Positions 17,724 through 27,397 of a stretch of DNA of 58,017 nt are shown piece after piece. How positions within the stretch are numbered: position 1 is the first letter of the stretch; each line of letters opens with the position of its first letter. Source of the stretch: Nostoc sp. CHAB 5836. GTDB lineage: Bacteria > Cyanobacteriota > Cyanobacteriia > Cyanobacteriales > Nostocaceae. The notes under the pieces are model-generated. The model was not told the origin of the DNA. It did not search any database and saw only the letters and a program-made list of their open reading frames with translations. The DNA lies in contig NZ_JAIVFV010000027.1 in assembly GCF_020829445.1 (NCBI RefSeq), positions 1 through 58,017 of the forward strand. Direction: 5' to 3'. The position numbers were made by a program, and so were the translations under genes.

Positions 17724-20417
17724 ATGCAGGAAAGTTGGCAGGTTTTGCTAAAGAAAGAAATTACAAACCAATATGTGCATAATTCACAAGAATGGGTTGA
17801 TTTAAATATTTCTACATCAGGTTTATTGAATTTGACTATTGTAAGCGATCGCTTTATTAACTTATCTATTCCTCAACGCAAAGAACAAATTTCTAACTTA
17901 TTTAAATCGCAAGTTCCTCATTTATCTCCTGGGTTTATTTCCTTATATACGCCTCAAGAAGCAGATTCACTAAATCTTTCAGCACCACAGGCTTTTAATA
18001 CAGCTTCAGTACAAACTTGGCAAGATTTAGCAATTCAAGCAACAAATCCGCAAAATCAACCTCAACTTCCGCAGCGTGAACCCAGTTTACCCAGAACCGT
18101 AACCTTTTATTCCTTTAAAGGAGGAGTAGGTAGAACTACTGCATTAACCCATGTTGCCTCAATTTTGGCAATGCGTGGTCTTAAAGTCATAGCTGTGGAT
18201 TTAGATTTAGAAGCACCAGGCTTGAGTACAGCATTCAATCTCAAACCGCAACCAAAGTATGGAATAGTTGACTATTTTTATGAGCGTTCCTACTTACCAG
18301 AAGATGTAGAACCAAGTATTTCAATTGCTGAAATATTTGGTGAAGTGAAAATCTCTAACGCTACAGGCAGATTATTTGTTGTTCCTGCTGGTTATCTTAA
18401 TCTTGATTATGTCTCCAAAGTTGATGATCTTCATGCTACTACTATTATTGATGGAGATCAAAGTCTTTGGTCTGTTTTTAAACGTGAAATTTACGAACAA
18501 TTAAAACCTGATATTATCTTAATTGATTCGAGAACTGGAATCAATCAATGGGGGGCTTTATCATTAATTCAAGCAGCTGACGAAGCAATTGTATTTCTTT
18601 TTCCTAATGAGCAAAATAAACAAGGAATAGAACTGCTAATACAATCACTACAATGGGTAAAAAATTTATCAATTAATTTTGTTTTTTCTCCGGTTCCTGA
18701 TGTTACCGAGATTGGTTTATCAAAAGTAAAACAAATTTGGTACTCATTGCTTAACAGATTAAATATGGTAACAAATGAAAACTATGAAACAGATGAAGAT
18801 GAGCCAGATTTAGATAATTCTCAAACTCCAATAGAAAAACTTTTAGTAGTCCCTTATCTTTTGCCAATCGCTTTGGCTGATAGCTATCCTGTACAAGGTA
18901 TGCAAGATTACTACACAAAAATTGCTAACTTAATTGATGAAAAAACTGACGAACTCAAACGTAGCAATGTTTTAAATACAATCGATCATCGATGGAATAT
19001 TATTCAAAGTCTGCAATTCCCTGAAGTAAATGCTGCTGATCCAAGACAAGATTTGAATCTATTATTTCAGCGTACTACTGATTTTGAAAGATTTTTAGAC
19101 GATACAACCTGCCTAATTAGAGGGCGAAAAGGTACAGGAAAAACTGCACTTTATTGGCTTTTTCTAAAACACAAAAGTGTTGCTCAAAAACTAGCTCATG
19201 GACGGTTAGATAATACTGTATTTTTGTCAGCACATGGTAGATTTCAGGAAAGTCGTCCAACTCGTGATGAATTTCAAATCATCCATGAAACGTTACAACA
19301 AAATAGAGGCACATGGGAAGCTTTCTGGAGAGCTTATTTACTACTTAGATCTCATCAGGAAAATTTGTTTAACTTTCCTAAAGGAAAGAAAAGCGCAAAG
19401 TATAGTGAATTGAGGAAAATTATTAATAATTTTCCTCAAGAAAGATGGCAGTCTGAATCTACTCAAGTTTTGTTAGAATTATCTACTAACTCTGAACTAC
19501 GGCTCATAGTTAAAGATGCCATAGATATTCTACTTAATGAAGAAGCCAAAAATAATTCTCGAAAACTGTGGTTTCTTTACGATGATTTAGATGAAGATTT
19601 TCCGGAAGTAGGAGGAATAAGACAGCAAGCACTCACTGGATTATTTCAATTAGTCCAATCTTGTGATGCTAACAGATTAACAGAAATTAGATTTAAAATA
19701 TTCTTAAGAGAAGATATATGGAATCGTTTAAGTTTTGACAATAAAAGTCATTTTACTGGACGAGATATTATCTTACAGTGGACTAGGATTGATTTTTTAC
19801 GATTAGCACTTCGTCAAGCAATACAATCTGAAGATTTCAAGAATTTGGTTGACCGTATTTCTCCTGTCGCTTTTGAAAGTATTGATCAAGCTACAGAAGA
19901 GGCAATTGATAAAGCCTTAGAATTACTGTGGGGAAGTCGTCGGCGAGGTGGAAATAGAGCTAAAAATGTATCTCGATGGGTTTATGAACGATTAACAGAC
20001 TCAAGTAGCACTACTTTTCCTCGGAGTTTAAGTATATTACTGAAAGGAGCAAAAGAACAAGAACTAAGCTATAAGGGACAATCATCAAGCAAATTTCGTA
20101 CAGACCGCCTACTTCAAGGAAAATCCTTAGAATTTGGTTTGAAAAAAGCATCAGAAAAGCGGTGTGAAGAAATTAAAGAGGAATACCCTGATTTGACTAA
20201 ATTTTTTGATTCTCTTAAGGGTAAATTAGCCTTCTTATCTAAAGAACAGTTACAAACAGTATGGCAAGAGTCAGCACATGATATAGCAGACTTTGAAGAA
20301 TTTGCTTCTTTTTTAAGTGAAATTGGCATTATTGAATGGCGCGAAAAAGAGAAACGGTATAAGGTTGCTGATATCTATGTATATGGTTTTGAAATGGATC
20401 GTAGAGGCGCGGTATAA
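17724..20417 (+). CDS. Large two-P-loop ATPase: MinD/ParA-like KGGVGR domain plus a second NTPase
   Basis: 897 residues. After an N-terminal region of unknown type (1-120) comes a MinD/ParA-like domain with the deviant Walker A FKGGVGRTTA (131-140), the switch VIAVDLDLEAPGLS and DIILIDSRTGINQWG. A second P-loop, RGRKGTGKTALYW (about 466-478), with Walker B LWFLYDDLDEDF (about 613) follows. The C-terminal 200 residues are helical. KGGVGR ATPases have been linked to NTP-driven prokaryotic conflict systems. The pairing with a HEPN-like gene, the AT-rich DNA and the nearby HicBA fit a defence or stress island; the function itself is unknown. The start is supported by GAGGTGG. Confidence 0.72.
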   Translation: MQESWQVLLKKEITNQYVHNSQEWVDLNISTSGLLNLTIVSDRFINLSIPQRKEQISNLFKSQVPHLSPGFISLYTPQEADSLNLSAPQAFNTASVQTWQDLAIQATNPQNQPQLPQREPSLPRTVTFYSFKGGVGRTTALTHVASILAMRGLKVIAVDLDLEAPGLSTAFNLKPQPKYGIVDYFYERSYLPEDVEPSISIAEIFGEVKISNATGRLFVVPAGYLNLDYVSKVDDLHATTIIDGDQSLWSVFKREIYEQLKPDIILIDSRTGINQWGALSLIQAADEAIVFLFPNEQNKQGIELLIQSLQWVKNLSINFVFSPVPDVTEIGLSKVKQIWYSLLNRLNMVTNENYETDEDEPDLDNSQTPIEKLLVVPYLLPIALADSYPVQGMQDYYTKIANLIDEKTDELKRSNVLNTIDHRWNIIQSLQFPEVNAADPRQDLNLLFQRTTDFERFLDDTTCLIRGRKGTGKTALYWLFLKHKSVAQKLAHGRLDNTVFLSAHGRFQESRPTRDEFQIIHETLQQNRGTWEAFWRAYLLLRSHQENLFNFPKGKKSAKYSELRKIINNFPQERWQSESTQVLLELSTNSELRLIVKDAIDILLNEEAKNNSRKLWFLYDDLDEDFPEVGGIRQQALTGLFQLVQSCDANRLTEIRFKIFLREDIWNRLSFDNKSHFTGRDIILQWTRIDFLRLALRQAIQSEDFKNLVDRISPVAFESIDQATEEAIDKALELLWGSRRRGGNRAKNVSRWVYERLTDSSSTTFPRSLSILLKGAKEQELSYKGQSSSKFRTDRLLQGKSLEFGLKKASEKRCEEIKEEYPDLTKFFDSLKGKLAFLSKEQLQTVWQESAHDIADFEEFASFLSEIGIIEWREKEKRYKVADIYVYGFEMDRRGAV

Positions 20418-20451
20418 AAATATTTTTTATTTTATATTTCAGGTTGTATAG

Positions 20452-20717
20452 AACTTCTCGCAGGTTTGAGGTTTTAAAAATATTTGGTTCGGCAATTTTT
20501 GCGGGAGGATATTATGAAAGAGTCTGTAATTTATCAAGATATCGTTCAAAAGGAAGCGTTTAAATTGATTAGTCGTCAGCTTAAACGGCGTTTTGGTGAT
20601 ATTGATGCATCATTAGTTGAACAGGTTCGGAATTTATCTGCTGAACAGTTAGAGGAGTTGGGAGAAGATTTGCTTGATTTTTCTGAAGTTGCTGATTTGG
20701 TAGCATGGTTAGAATAG
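20452..20717 (+). pseudogene. Rpn-family C-terminal remnant
   Basis: The frame reads ELLAGLRF, a TAA, then KYLVRQFLREDIMKESVIYQ, KEAFKLISRQLKRRFGDID and SAEQLEELGEDLLDFSEVAD. This is the C-terminal part of cyanobacterial Rpn-like proteins ending in a DUF4351-like segment; the nuclease core is absent. A 67-residue peptide from the ATG at 20514, behind GGGAGGAT, could still be made. It lies just after the KGGVGR ATPase gene and is most likely debris of an older insertion. Confidence 0.7.
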
Positions 20718-20758
20718 CAGGAACAAGCTTAATCAAAATGAACACAAACCCTTTATTA

Positions 20759-20986
20759 TTAAGAGCGGTTAAGAAAATCTTCAGGTTCAATACCAGCTTG
20801 CTTTAAAATTGCACGTAATGTTCCTTCCGGCATATCACCAGAATGATTGGGAATAGTAGTGTAACGATTAGTTTCAGAATTAAACCAGATTTCATGACTC
20901 CCTGCGGCTTGACGATGAAAAACAAAGCCAAAGGTTTTTAATATTTTGATAATCTCTCTGTAGCTAAACCCAGCTAGCCGTCCCAT
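20759..20986 (-). CDS. hicA: HicA-type mRNA interferase toxin
   Basis: 75 residues with the HicA double-stranded-RNA-binding-like fold: FSYREIIKILKTFGFVFHRQ, the catalytic His in GSHEIWFN, and YTTIPNHSGDMPEGTLRAIL. It would cleave translated mRNA when free of its antitoxin. The HicB gene ends 7 bp upstream, giving the order antitoxin-toxin. Confidence 0.9.
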   Translation of the reverse strand: MGRLAGFSYREIIKILKTFGFVFHRQAAGSHEIWFNSETNRYTTIPNHSGDMPEGTLRAILKQAGIEPEDFLNRS

Positions 20987-20993
20987 AAATTGA

Positions 20994-21224
20994 CTACTGG
21001 CCTACAACTAAAGGATAGTTAAATTGTTCAGCTATTGGTTGCAAATAATCTAGTTCTTGATTCTGAGATTGTGCTTCTAATAACTTACGCGCTACATCAC
21101 GAGCAATTTCTAAAGTTTCAGCAACAGTCCGTCCTTGAGCTACTAAACCTTGAAGTTCATCAGATGTTGCTAAATAAACACCTTCTGGTAGTTTTTCAAT
21201 GTGGATGTTTAGCAATCTTTCCAT
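20994..21224 (-). CDS. hicB: HicB-type antitoxin
   Basis: 76 residues with a partial RNase-H-like fold: IHIEKLPEGVYLATSDELQG, then GRTVAETLEIARDVARKLLE. It neutralises HicA and probably represses the operon. No separate helix-turn-helix or ribbon-helix-helix is visible, so DNA binding is uncertain. Transcription starts in the short, repeat-containing gap before the methyltransferase. Confidence 0.85.
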   Translation of the reverse strand: MERLLNIHIEKLPEGVYLATSDELQGLVAQGRTVAETLEIARDVARKLLEAQSQNQELDYLQPIAEQFNYPLVVGQ

Positions 21225-21282
21225 TATTGTATATAGATGTTAATGTTTGGAGCGGTTTAATTGTTATGATATCGCTTTTTTG

Positions 21283-21326
21283 AAGTACAGCGATGTCTAC
21301 GACGGGCTACGCCTACGTACTTCTAC
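21283..21326. repeat. Dispersed palindromic repeat, full copy
   Basis: GAAGTAC (21283-21289) and GTACTTC (21316-21322) are perfect 7-bp inverted repeats around AGCGATGTCTACGACGGGCT and ACGCCTAC. The core is shared with 5186-5207 (inverted) and 38359-38388 (inside a gene). Confidence 0.75.
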
Positions 21327-21342
21327 TTTTATATAAAAACCC

Positions 21343-22122
21343 ATGAGCCAAATTAATCCTGAAACAACCCCCTTACATACCTTAAACCCACTCAACCGAT
21401 TTTATGATAGAGCAGAGGATTATGTAAAATATCGACCAAGCTATCCCGCAGATGCAATTGATATTATCTTGGAAGGATTAGGTGAAAGTTCACAACTCGC
21501 AGCAGCAGATATTGGTGCAGGTACAGGAATTGCTTCAAGACTGTTAGCTGAACGCGGAGTTAATGTCATAGCCATAGAACCAAACGCAGCGATGCGAGAA
21601 GCTGCTGAACTACATCCTTTGATAGAGTTTCGTGATGGAACAGCAGAATTTACCCAACTACCTGATAATTCAGTTGATTTAGTTACTTGTTTTCAAGCTT
21701 TCCACTGGTTCAATCCGGAACCAACTTTATTGGAATTTTACCGCATTTTAAAACCATCAGCACGCTTGGCTGTGGTGTGGAATAACCGCGATAAAGAAGA
21801 TGCCTTAACTACAGAATATAGCCGAATAGTCCGCGAAGCATCTAATAATCACCCAGCAGAATCTCGAATGCAGTCGGTAGAGCCATTGTTAGTAACTTCT
21901 CATTTTACTAACATCCACGAATATAATTTTACTTATAGGCAACAGCTAGATTTAACTGGACTGATTGGCCGAGCAATGAGTGTTTCTTACCTCCCACGTG
22001 AAGGTTTGGGATATGAACATCTTATTAATAATTTTCAAGAATTATATCAGCGCTTTCGTGATGAAAGTGGTTTTGTCTATATAGTCTATTGCACTAGCGT
22101 ACACCTTGGCGAAGTAATTTAA
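21343..22122 (+). CDS. Class I SAM-dependent methyltransferase
   Basis: 259 residues with the Methyltransf_11 signature: AAADIGAGTGIASRLLAERG (motif I), VIAIEPNAAM, FRDGTAEFTQLPDNSVDLVT and CFQAFHWFNPEPTLLEFYRI. The substrate is not predictable. It precedes ureD by 16 bp on the same strand and could share its transcript, but it is not a known urease factor. Confidence 0.88.
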   Translation: MSQINPETTPLHTLNPLNRFYDRAEDYVKYRPSYPADAIDIILEGLGESSQLAAADIGAGTGIASRLLAERGVNVIAIEPNAAMREAAELHPLIEFRDGTAEFTQLPDNSVDLVTCFQAFHWFNPEPTLLEFYRILKPSARLAVVWNNRDKEDALTTEYSRIVREASNNHPAESRMQSVEPLLVTSHFTNIHEYNFTYRQQLDLTGLIGRAMSVSYLPREGLGYEHLINNFQELYQRFRDESGFVYIVYCTSVHLGEVI

Positions 22123-22138
22123 AAATAAAAATATCTAA

Positions 22139-22978
22139 ATGACCTGCAACTCACAAACAGCAGAAGGTTGGCATGGGAAACTTAATTTAGTCTATGCCGA
22201 TCGCCAGGATAAAACCCAATTAATTTACAATCACCAACAAGCGCCCCTGAAGGTACAACGCCCATTCTATCCAGAAGGGGAAAAAGTTTGTCATAGCGTA
22301 ATTTTACACACAGCCGGGGGAATAGTGGGAGGCGATCGCCTTTCCTCGAACATCCACCTCCAACCCCAAGCCCAAGCCTTAATCACCACGGCTGCTGCTA
22401 GCAAGATATATCGCAGTAATGGCTTACAAGCTACGCAAACCATCCAAATGCAAGTTGATGCTGGTGCTTGTTTAGAATGGCTACCCCAAGAGACAATTTT
22501 ATTTAACGGTGGGATTTATCGGCAAGATTTACGGGTAGAATTAGCAACCGGGGGCAGTTGGTTCGGCTGGGAAATTACCCGATTTGGTCGCAGCGCTAGA
22601 GGAGAAAAATTCTTACAGGGAGAATGGCGATCGCACACCGAAATTTGGCAACAAGATGTTCCATTATGGATTGATCGGCAATACTTACCGGGTAGCGAAG
22701 AAACTTTTCACAGTCCTCATGGCTTGGCTGGAAAACCAATCGTCGGTAGTCTAGTTTGGGTTGGTGGTGCAGTTTCAGGAGAAATTGTGGAAAAAACGCG
22801 AAATTTATGGCGTGGGGAAGGAGAAGCGGGTGTTAGCCCATTACAACATGGGTTATTGTGTCGATATCGCGGTGCTTCTACATCTGAGGTGAGAAAGTGG
22901 TTTATTGATGTTTGGCAATTGCTACGAGTTTCTTTTTTGAATCGTGGTAATTGTATACCAAGAGTGTGGCAGATTTGA
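22139..22978 (+). CDS. ureD: Urease accessory protein UreD
   Basis: 279 residues. UreD (UreH) is the scaffold that, with UreF and UreG, helps load nickel into urease. The motifs [34 protein letters not shown] and [15 protein letters not shown] are typical. UreE, UreF and UreG are not in this window, so they must be encoded elsewhere. The gene stops TGA 40 bp before ureA. Confidence 0.95.
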   Translation: MTCNSQTAEGWHGKLNLVYADRQDKTQLIYNHQQAPLKVQRPFYPEGEKVCHSVILHTAGGIVGGDRLSSNIHLQPQAQALITTAAASKIYRSNGLQATQTIQMQVDAGACLEWLPQETILFNGGIYRQDLRVELATGGSWFGWEITRFGRSARGEKFLQGEWRSHTEIWQQDVPLWIDRQYLPGSEETFHSPHGLAGKPIVGSLVWVGGAVSGEIVEKTRNLWRGEGEAGVSPLQHGLLCRYRGASTSEVRKWFIDVWQLLRVSFLNRGNCIPRVWQI

Positions 22979-23018
22979 ACGAACCACTCCAGGCGCAGAG
23001 AACACAGAGGAGATAGGA

Positions 23019-23321
23019 ATGCAACTGACACCGCAGGAAAAAGATAAGCTATTAATTTTTACAGCTGCTTTATTAGCAGAAAGACGTAAAGGAAGGGGTT
23101 TAAAACTGAATTATCCCGAAGCGATCGCTTATATTTCTGCTGCGATTTTAGAAGGTGCAAGAGATGGACAAACTGTGGCTGAATTAATGAGTTATGGTAC
23201 AACTTTATTGACTCGGAATGATGTCATGGAAGGGATACCTGAAATGGTGGAGGAAGTGCAGGTTGAAGCAACTTTTCCTGATGGCACAAAGTTAGTGACA
23301 GTACATAATCCAATTCGTTAA
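23019..23321 (+). CDS. ureA: Urease gamma subunit
   Basis: 100 residues, full length for a separate gamma subunit: [40 protein letters not shown] and [22 protein letters not shown] choose the ATG at 23019. The leader (22979-23018) is part of a dispersed repeat also seen at 51490-51530, and its GAGGAGATAGGA serves as the ribosome binding site. Confidence 0.97.
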   Translation: MQLTPQEKDKLLIFTAALLAERRKGRGLKLNYPEAIAYISAAILEGARDGQTVAELMSYGTTLLTRNDVMEGIPEMVEEVQVEATFPDGTKLVTVHNPIR

Positions 23322-23342
23322 TTTGGAGATTTTAAATTTATT

Positions 23343-23648
23343 ATGATTCCTGGCGAAATTATCACACCACTAGGTGAAATTGAACTAAATGTTGGTCGTC
23401 CAACCATCAAATTGCAAGTATCAAATACAGGCGATCGCCCCATACAAGTTGGTTCCCATTATCACTTTTATGAAGTTAACACCGCCTTAAACTTTGACAG
23501 AGAACAAGCGCGAGGAATGCGCCTCGATATCCCCGCCGGAACAGCAGTCCGCTTTGAACCAGGCGACGAAAAACAAATAACTCTAATCCCCCTCGTTGGT
23601 ACTCGCCAAGTCTACGGCTTCAACGCCAAAATAAACAGAAACCTCTAA
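23343..23648 (+). CDS. ureB: Urease beta subunit
   Basis: 101 residues: [16 protein letters not shown], the characteristic [20 protein letters not shown], and [20 protein letters not shown]. It forms the (alpha-beta-gamma)3 enzyme with UreA and UreC. It follows ureA by 21 bp and ureC follows after 63 bp of C/T-rich repeat. Confidence 0.97.
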   Translation: MIPGEIITPLGEIELNVGRPTIKLQVSNTGDRPIQVGSHYHFYEVNTALNFDREQARGMRLDIPAGTAVRFEPGDEKQITLIPLVGTRQVYGFNAKINRNL

Positions 23649-23711
23649 AAACCTCCGCGTACCTCCGCGCTTCCCTCCGCGTCCCTTTGCGTTAAAAAAA
23701 AAGGATTTTAT

Positions 23712-25427
23712 ATGCCTTACAGAATGGATCGCCGCGCCTACGCCGAAACTTATGGCCCAACAGTAGGCGATCGCATCCGACTTGCAGACACAGAATTATT
23801 TATTGAAGTTGAACAAGATTTCACCACCTACGGCGACGAAGTAAAATTTGGCGGCGGTAAAGTCATCCGCGACGGCATGGGACAATCCCCCATTTCTAAC
23901 GCCGATGGTGCTGTAGATTTAGTAATTACTAATGCCTTGATTCTCGATTGGTGGGGTATTGTCAAAGCAGATATCGGCATTAAAGATGGCAAAATTTTCA
24001 AAATTGGTAAAGCCGGAAATCCTTATATTCAAAATAATGTAGATATTATTATTGGCCCCGGAACCGAAGCTTTAGCAGGGGAAGGAATGATTCTCACTGC
24101 TGGCGGTATCGACGCCCATATTCATTTTATTTGTCCCCAACAAATTGAAGTGGCGATCGCTTCTGGGATTACCACCATGATTGGCGGCGGTACTGGCCCA
24201 GCTACAGGTACAAATGCCACTACCTGCACCCCCGGCCCTTGGAATATTTACCGAATGCTGCAAGCTGCTGATGCTTTTCCCGTCAACTTAGGATTTTTGG
24301 GTAAAGGTAACGCCAGTCAACCCCAAGGACTGGTAGAACAAGTAGCCGCCGGTGCTATGGGGTTAAAACTGCATGAAGATTGGGGAACTACACCCGCAGC
24401 AATTGATACCTGCCTCCGCGTTGCTGATGAATATGACGTGCAAGTAGCAATTCATACTGATACCCTGAACGAAGCCGGATTTGTCGAAGATACGATCGCT
24501 GCTTTCAAGAATCGTACCATCCACACCTACCACACCGAAGGCGCAGGCGGCGGACACGCACCAGATATCATCAAAGTTTGCAGCCAAGCCAACGTTCTAC
24601 CATCTTCCACCAACCCCACACGTCCTTACACCGTCAACACCTTAGATGAACACCTGGATATGTTGATGGTATGCCATCACCTTGACCCTGCGATCGCTGA
24701 AGATGTCGCTTTTGCCGAATCTCGCATCCGTCGAGAAACCATTGCTGCTGAGGATATTTTGCACGACTTAGGTGCATTTAGCATGATTTCTTCCGACTCC
24801 CAGGCAATGGGAAGGGTAGGCGAAGTGATAATTCGCACTTGGCAGACATCTCACAAAATGAAGGTGCAACGCGGAAATCTTAATCCACAAGGAACAGAGC
24901 AAAAAGCAGATAATTTTCGTGCAAAAAGATATGTTGCTAAGTATACGATTAATCCGGCGATCGCTCACGGAATTGCTCAATACGTGGGTTCAGTAGAAGA
25001 GGGAAAATTAGCAGATTTATGTTTGTGGCGTCCTGCATTTTTCGGCGTGAAACCAGAGATAGTCATTAAAGGCGGAATGATTGCATGGGCGCAAATGGGC
25101 GATGCTAACGCCAGTATTCCCACACCGCAACCAGTGTATATGCGATCGATGTTTGGTAGTTTTGCTGGGGCGCGTCATGCCACATCATTAACTTTTGTTT
25201 CGCAAGCAGCTTTAGAGAAAGAAATTCCCAGCCAGCTAGGTTTACAAAAGGCAGCAGTTGCAGTTTCTGGGACACGCCAATTGAGTAAGCGGGATATGAA
25301 GCTGAATGATGCACTACCCCACATTGAAGTAGATCCAGAAACATACCAAGTCAGGGCCGATGGTGAGTTACTGATTTGTGAACCTGCGACAGTTTTACCA
25401 ATGGCACAGAGATACTTTTTGTTTTAA
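23712..25427 (+). CDS. ureC: Urease alpha subunit (catalytic)
   Basis: 571 residues. Hydrolyses urea to ammonia and carbamate with two nickel ions. Seen directly: the metal-binding HIHFICPQQ, the Lys to be carbamylated in GLKLHEDWG, the active-site flap around MVCHHLDP, and the typical end MAQRYFLF. Provides nitrogen from urea. The next gene starts 4 bp after the stop but is unrelated in function. Confidence 0.98.
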   Translation: MPYRMDRRAYAETYGPTVGDRIRLADTELFIEVEQDFTTYGDEVKFGGGKVIRDGMGQSPISNADGAVDLVITNALILDWWGIVKADIGIKDGKIFKIGKAGNPYIQNNVDIIIGPGTEALAGEGMILTAGGIDAHIHFICPQQIEVAIASGITTMIGGGTGPATGTNATTCTPGPWNIYRMLQAADAFPVNLGFLGKGNASQPQGLVEQVAAGAMGLKLHEDWGTTPAAIDTCLRVADEYDVQVAIHTDTLNEAGFVEDTIAAFKNRTIHTYHTEGAGGGHAPDIIKVCSQANVLPSSTNPTRPYTVNTLDEHLDMLMVCHHLDPAIAEDVAFAESRIRRETIAAEDILHDLGAFSMISSDSQAMGRVGEVIIRTWQTSHKMKVQRGNLNPQGTEQKADNFRAKRYVAKYTINPAIAHGIAQYVGSVEEGKLADLCLWRPAFFGVKPEIVIKGGMIAWAQMGDANASIPTPQPVYMRSMFGSFAGARHATSLTFVSQAALEKEIPSQLGLQKAAVAVSGTRQLSKRDMKLNDALPHIEVDPETYQVRADGELLICEPATVLPMAQRYFLF

Positions 25428-25430
25428 TTC

Positions 25431-26384
25431 ATGACCGAGCAACTTACTAATTATGATAGTCCTTGGAAAGAAGTCATCGAGCTATATTTTCCCAGCTTTC
25501 TGGAATTCTTTTTCACCCAAGCTTATGCCGAAATCGACTGGAGGCGACCTTATGAATTTCTGGATACAGAACTGCAACAGCTAGAACCGGATGCAGAAAT
25601 TGGGCGGCGTTTGGTCGATAAAGTTGCAAAAGTTTGGCTACTGGATGGAGAAGAAGCTTGGGTATTGGTTCATGTGGAAGTCCAAGGGCAATATGACAGC
25701 CAATTTGCTGAACGGATGTACACATATAATTACCGCTTGTTTGACCGCCATAAAAAGCGAGTTATTAGTTTAGCAGTTTTAGCAGATGAACAAGCGAATT
25801 GGCGACCTTCCAGCTACAGCTATCAACTCGGCGGATGTCGCGTCAGCTTAGAGTTTCCTGTGGCGAAACTGTTGGACTATGAGCAAGGGTGGGAAACCCT
25901 AGAGCAAACAAGCAACCCCTTTGGTGTAATTGTGATGGCGCATCTCAAAACCAAGGCAACGCAACGAAACCTAGAAAATCGGCTACAGTGGAAACTAAGC
26001 CTAGTTAGACGGTTGTATGAACAGGGATATAGCCGGGAAGATATTCGGGAACTATTTCGGTTTATCGACTGGGTGATGGTTTTGCCAAAAGAATTGGCGC
26101 TTAGTTTTAAAACAGAAGTAAGAAGTTACGAGGAGGCAGATAGAATGCGGTACGTAACTAGTATTGAAAGGCTAGCAAAAGAGGAAGGAATTGTTGAAAA
26201 TGCTAGAGAAAATATCATTACAGTTCTAGAAACGCGATTTGGAGAAGTGCCAAGCTCCATTGTCGAAGTTATCAATAGCATAGAAGAACCATCTGTGCTA
26301 AAAATGCTTCATAAAAGTGCGATCGCAATTTCTTCTACAGGAGAATTCCAGCAAGTTTTAGATAGTCTCACCTCTGGAAAATAA
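25431..26384 (+). CDS. Rpn-like PD-(D/E)XK family protein
   Basis: 317 residues. The nuclease-like core has WKEVIELYFPSFLEFFFTQA, the acidic WVLVHVEVQGQYDSQFAERM (catalytic E-x-Q), and RMYTYNYRLFDRHKKRVISL. The C-terminal half is helical and ends with a DUF4351-like segment (TVLETRFGEVPSSIVEVINS). These proteins are frequent in Nostoc and linked to mobile DNA; the role here is unknown. It begins 4 bp after ureC and leads into a cluster of toxin-antitoxin genes. Confidence 0.8.
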   Translation: MTEQLTNYDSPWKEVIELYFPSFLEFFFTQAYAEIDWRRPYEFLDTELQQLEPDAEIGRRLVDKVAKVWLLDGEEAWVLVHVEVQGQYDSQFAERMYTYNYRLFDRHKKRVISLAVLADEQANWRPSSYSYQLGGCRVSLEFPVAKLLDYEQGWETLEQTSNPFGVIVMAHLKTKATQRNLENRLQWKLSLVRRLYEQGYSREDIRELFRFIDWVMVLPKELALSFKTEVRSYEEADRMRYVTSIERLAKEEGIVENARENIITVLETRFGEVPSSIVEVINSIEEPSVLKMLHKSAIAISSTGEFQQVLDSLTSGK

Positions 26385-26456
26385 GCGCGATCGCATGAAC
26401 AGAAATGGCTGTTGATTTGGTTAAACTATTTCTAGATAATCTAAGACACTCTATTT

Positions 26457-26699
26457 ATGTTGACAAAGTACATACAAGCTGCAATGCATCAAGCTAAGTA
26501 TAAGATTTTGTCAGATGATGACAGCTTTTACGGTGAAATCGTTGGTTTCCAGGGTGTCTGGGCGAATACAGACACATTGGAAACCTGTAGAGAAGAATTA
26601 GCAGAAGTTTTGGAAGAATGGATTTTATTGCGAGTTTCCCGAAATTTGCCTTTACCCATAGTTGATGGCATTGAATTGTCAATCAAGGAAGTAGCATAG
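26457..26699 (+). CDS. HicB-like protein without a HicA partner
   Basis: 80 residues: AKYKILSDDDSFYGEIVGFQ, GVWANTDTLETCREELAEVL, EEWILLRVSRNLPLP. This is the HicB fold common in cyanobacteria. No HicA gene sits beside it, so it is an orphan antitoxin, or it acts with a distant partner. Confidence 0.75.
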   Translation: MLTKYIQAAMHQAKYKILSDDDSFYGEIVGFQGVWANTDTLETCREELAEVLEEWILLRVSRNLPLPIVDGIELSIKEVA

Positions 26700-26727
26700 T
26701 AAAACGTTGTATCTGATATAGAAAATC

Positions 26728-26943
26728 ATGCTACCTTTTAAGAAGAAAATTGTGACTGATGAAGCCATGCGTCCGGTAGCAGTGTTGATTGATTATCAGG
26801 ACTGGCAACAAATTGAGAAGATATTAGAAGCTCATCAATCACAACAAAAACAAGAGTTTAATTTAAACGAGTATGCGGGTATAATTCAACTAACTCAAGA
26901 TCCTTTGGAATATCAGCAGCAAATTAGGGATGAGTGGTGTTGA
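26728..26943 (+). CDS. Antitoxin of a VapBC-type pair
   Basis: 71 residues. The N-terminus (KKKIVTDEAMRPVAVLIDYQ) resembles the Phd/YefM-like antitoxin pattern found before cyanobacterial PIN toxins, and the C-terminus is acidic and probably disordered until it binds the toxin. Its end overlaps the toxin start, which supports coupling. Confidence 0.75.
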   Translation: MLPFKKKIVTDEAMRPVAVLIDYQDWQQIEKILEAHQSQQKQEFNLNEYAGIIQLTQDPLEYQQQIRDEWC

Positions 26944-27308
26944 CACAACCTTTAATTTTGTTAGATACAAATATAGTCTTGTACTTTTTGGGTGGTCGCT
27001 TGGTAAAACCACTACCGTCAGGACAATATTTTATTTCAGTGATTACTGAGATTGAATTACTCTCTTATCCGAGTCTCAGTCTAGAAAAAGAAACACAAAT
27101 TATTGATTTTTTAAAGAAAATTACAGTTCTTAGTATTGATAATAATATCAAAAATTTAACAATCGCACTTCGCAAACAATACAAACTTAGGCTTCCTGAC
27201 GCAATAATTTTAGCAACTGCAAAATATCTAAATGCAATCTTGTTTACGAATGATATAAGATTGGCTAATTTAACAGAAATTAACACTCAGGCAGTGCAAA
27301 TTGTGTAA
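26934..27308 (+). CDS. PIN-domain toxin (VapC-like)
   Basis: 124 residues with the PIN acidic residues: LLDTNIVLYFL (first Asp), VITEIEL (Glu), LPDAIILATAKYL (Asp) and LFTNDIRL (Asp). Probably a metal-dependent RNase held by the upstream protein. Three possible starts overlap the antitoxin stop (GTG 26934, GTG 26937, TTG 26940); I use the first. Confidence 0.88.
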   Translation: MVLTQPLILLDTNIVLYFLGGRLVKPLPSGQYFISVITEIELLSYPSLSLEKETQIIDFLKKITVLSIDNNIKNLTIALRKQYKLRLPDAIILATAKYLNAILFTNDIRLANLTEINTQAVQIV

Positions 27309-27397
27309 TTGGTGCGATCGCTTGTTTCGAGGTGATAATTCAAAGCTTATCAGCAATAATTTTATCCTTGGTAATTTCTTCATTGCTTGATATCTTT

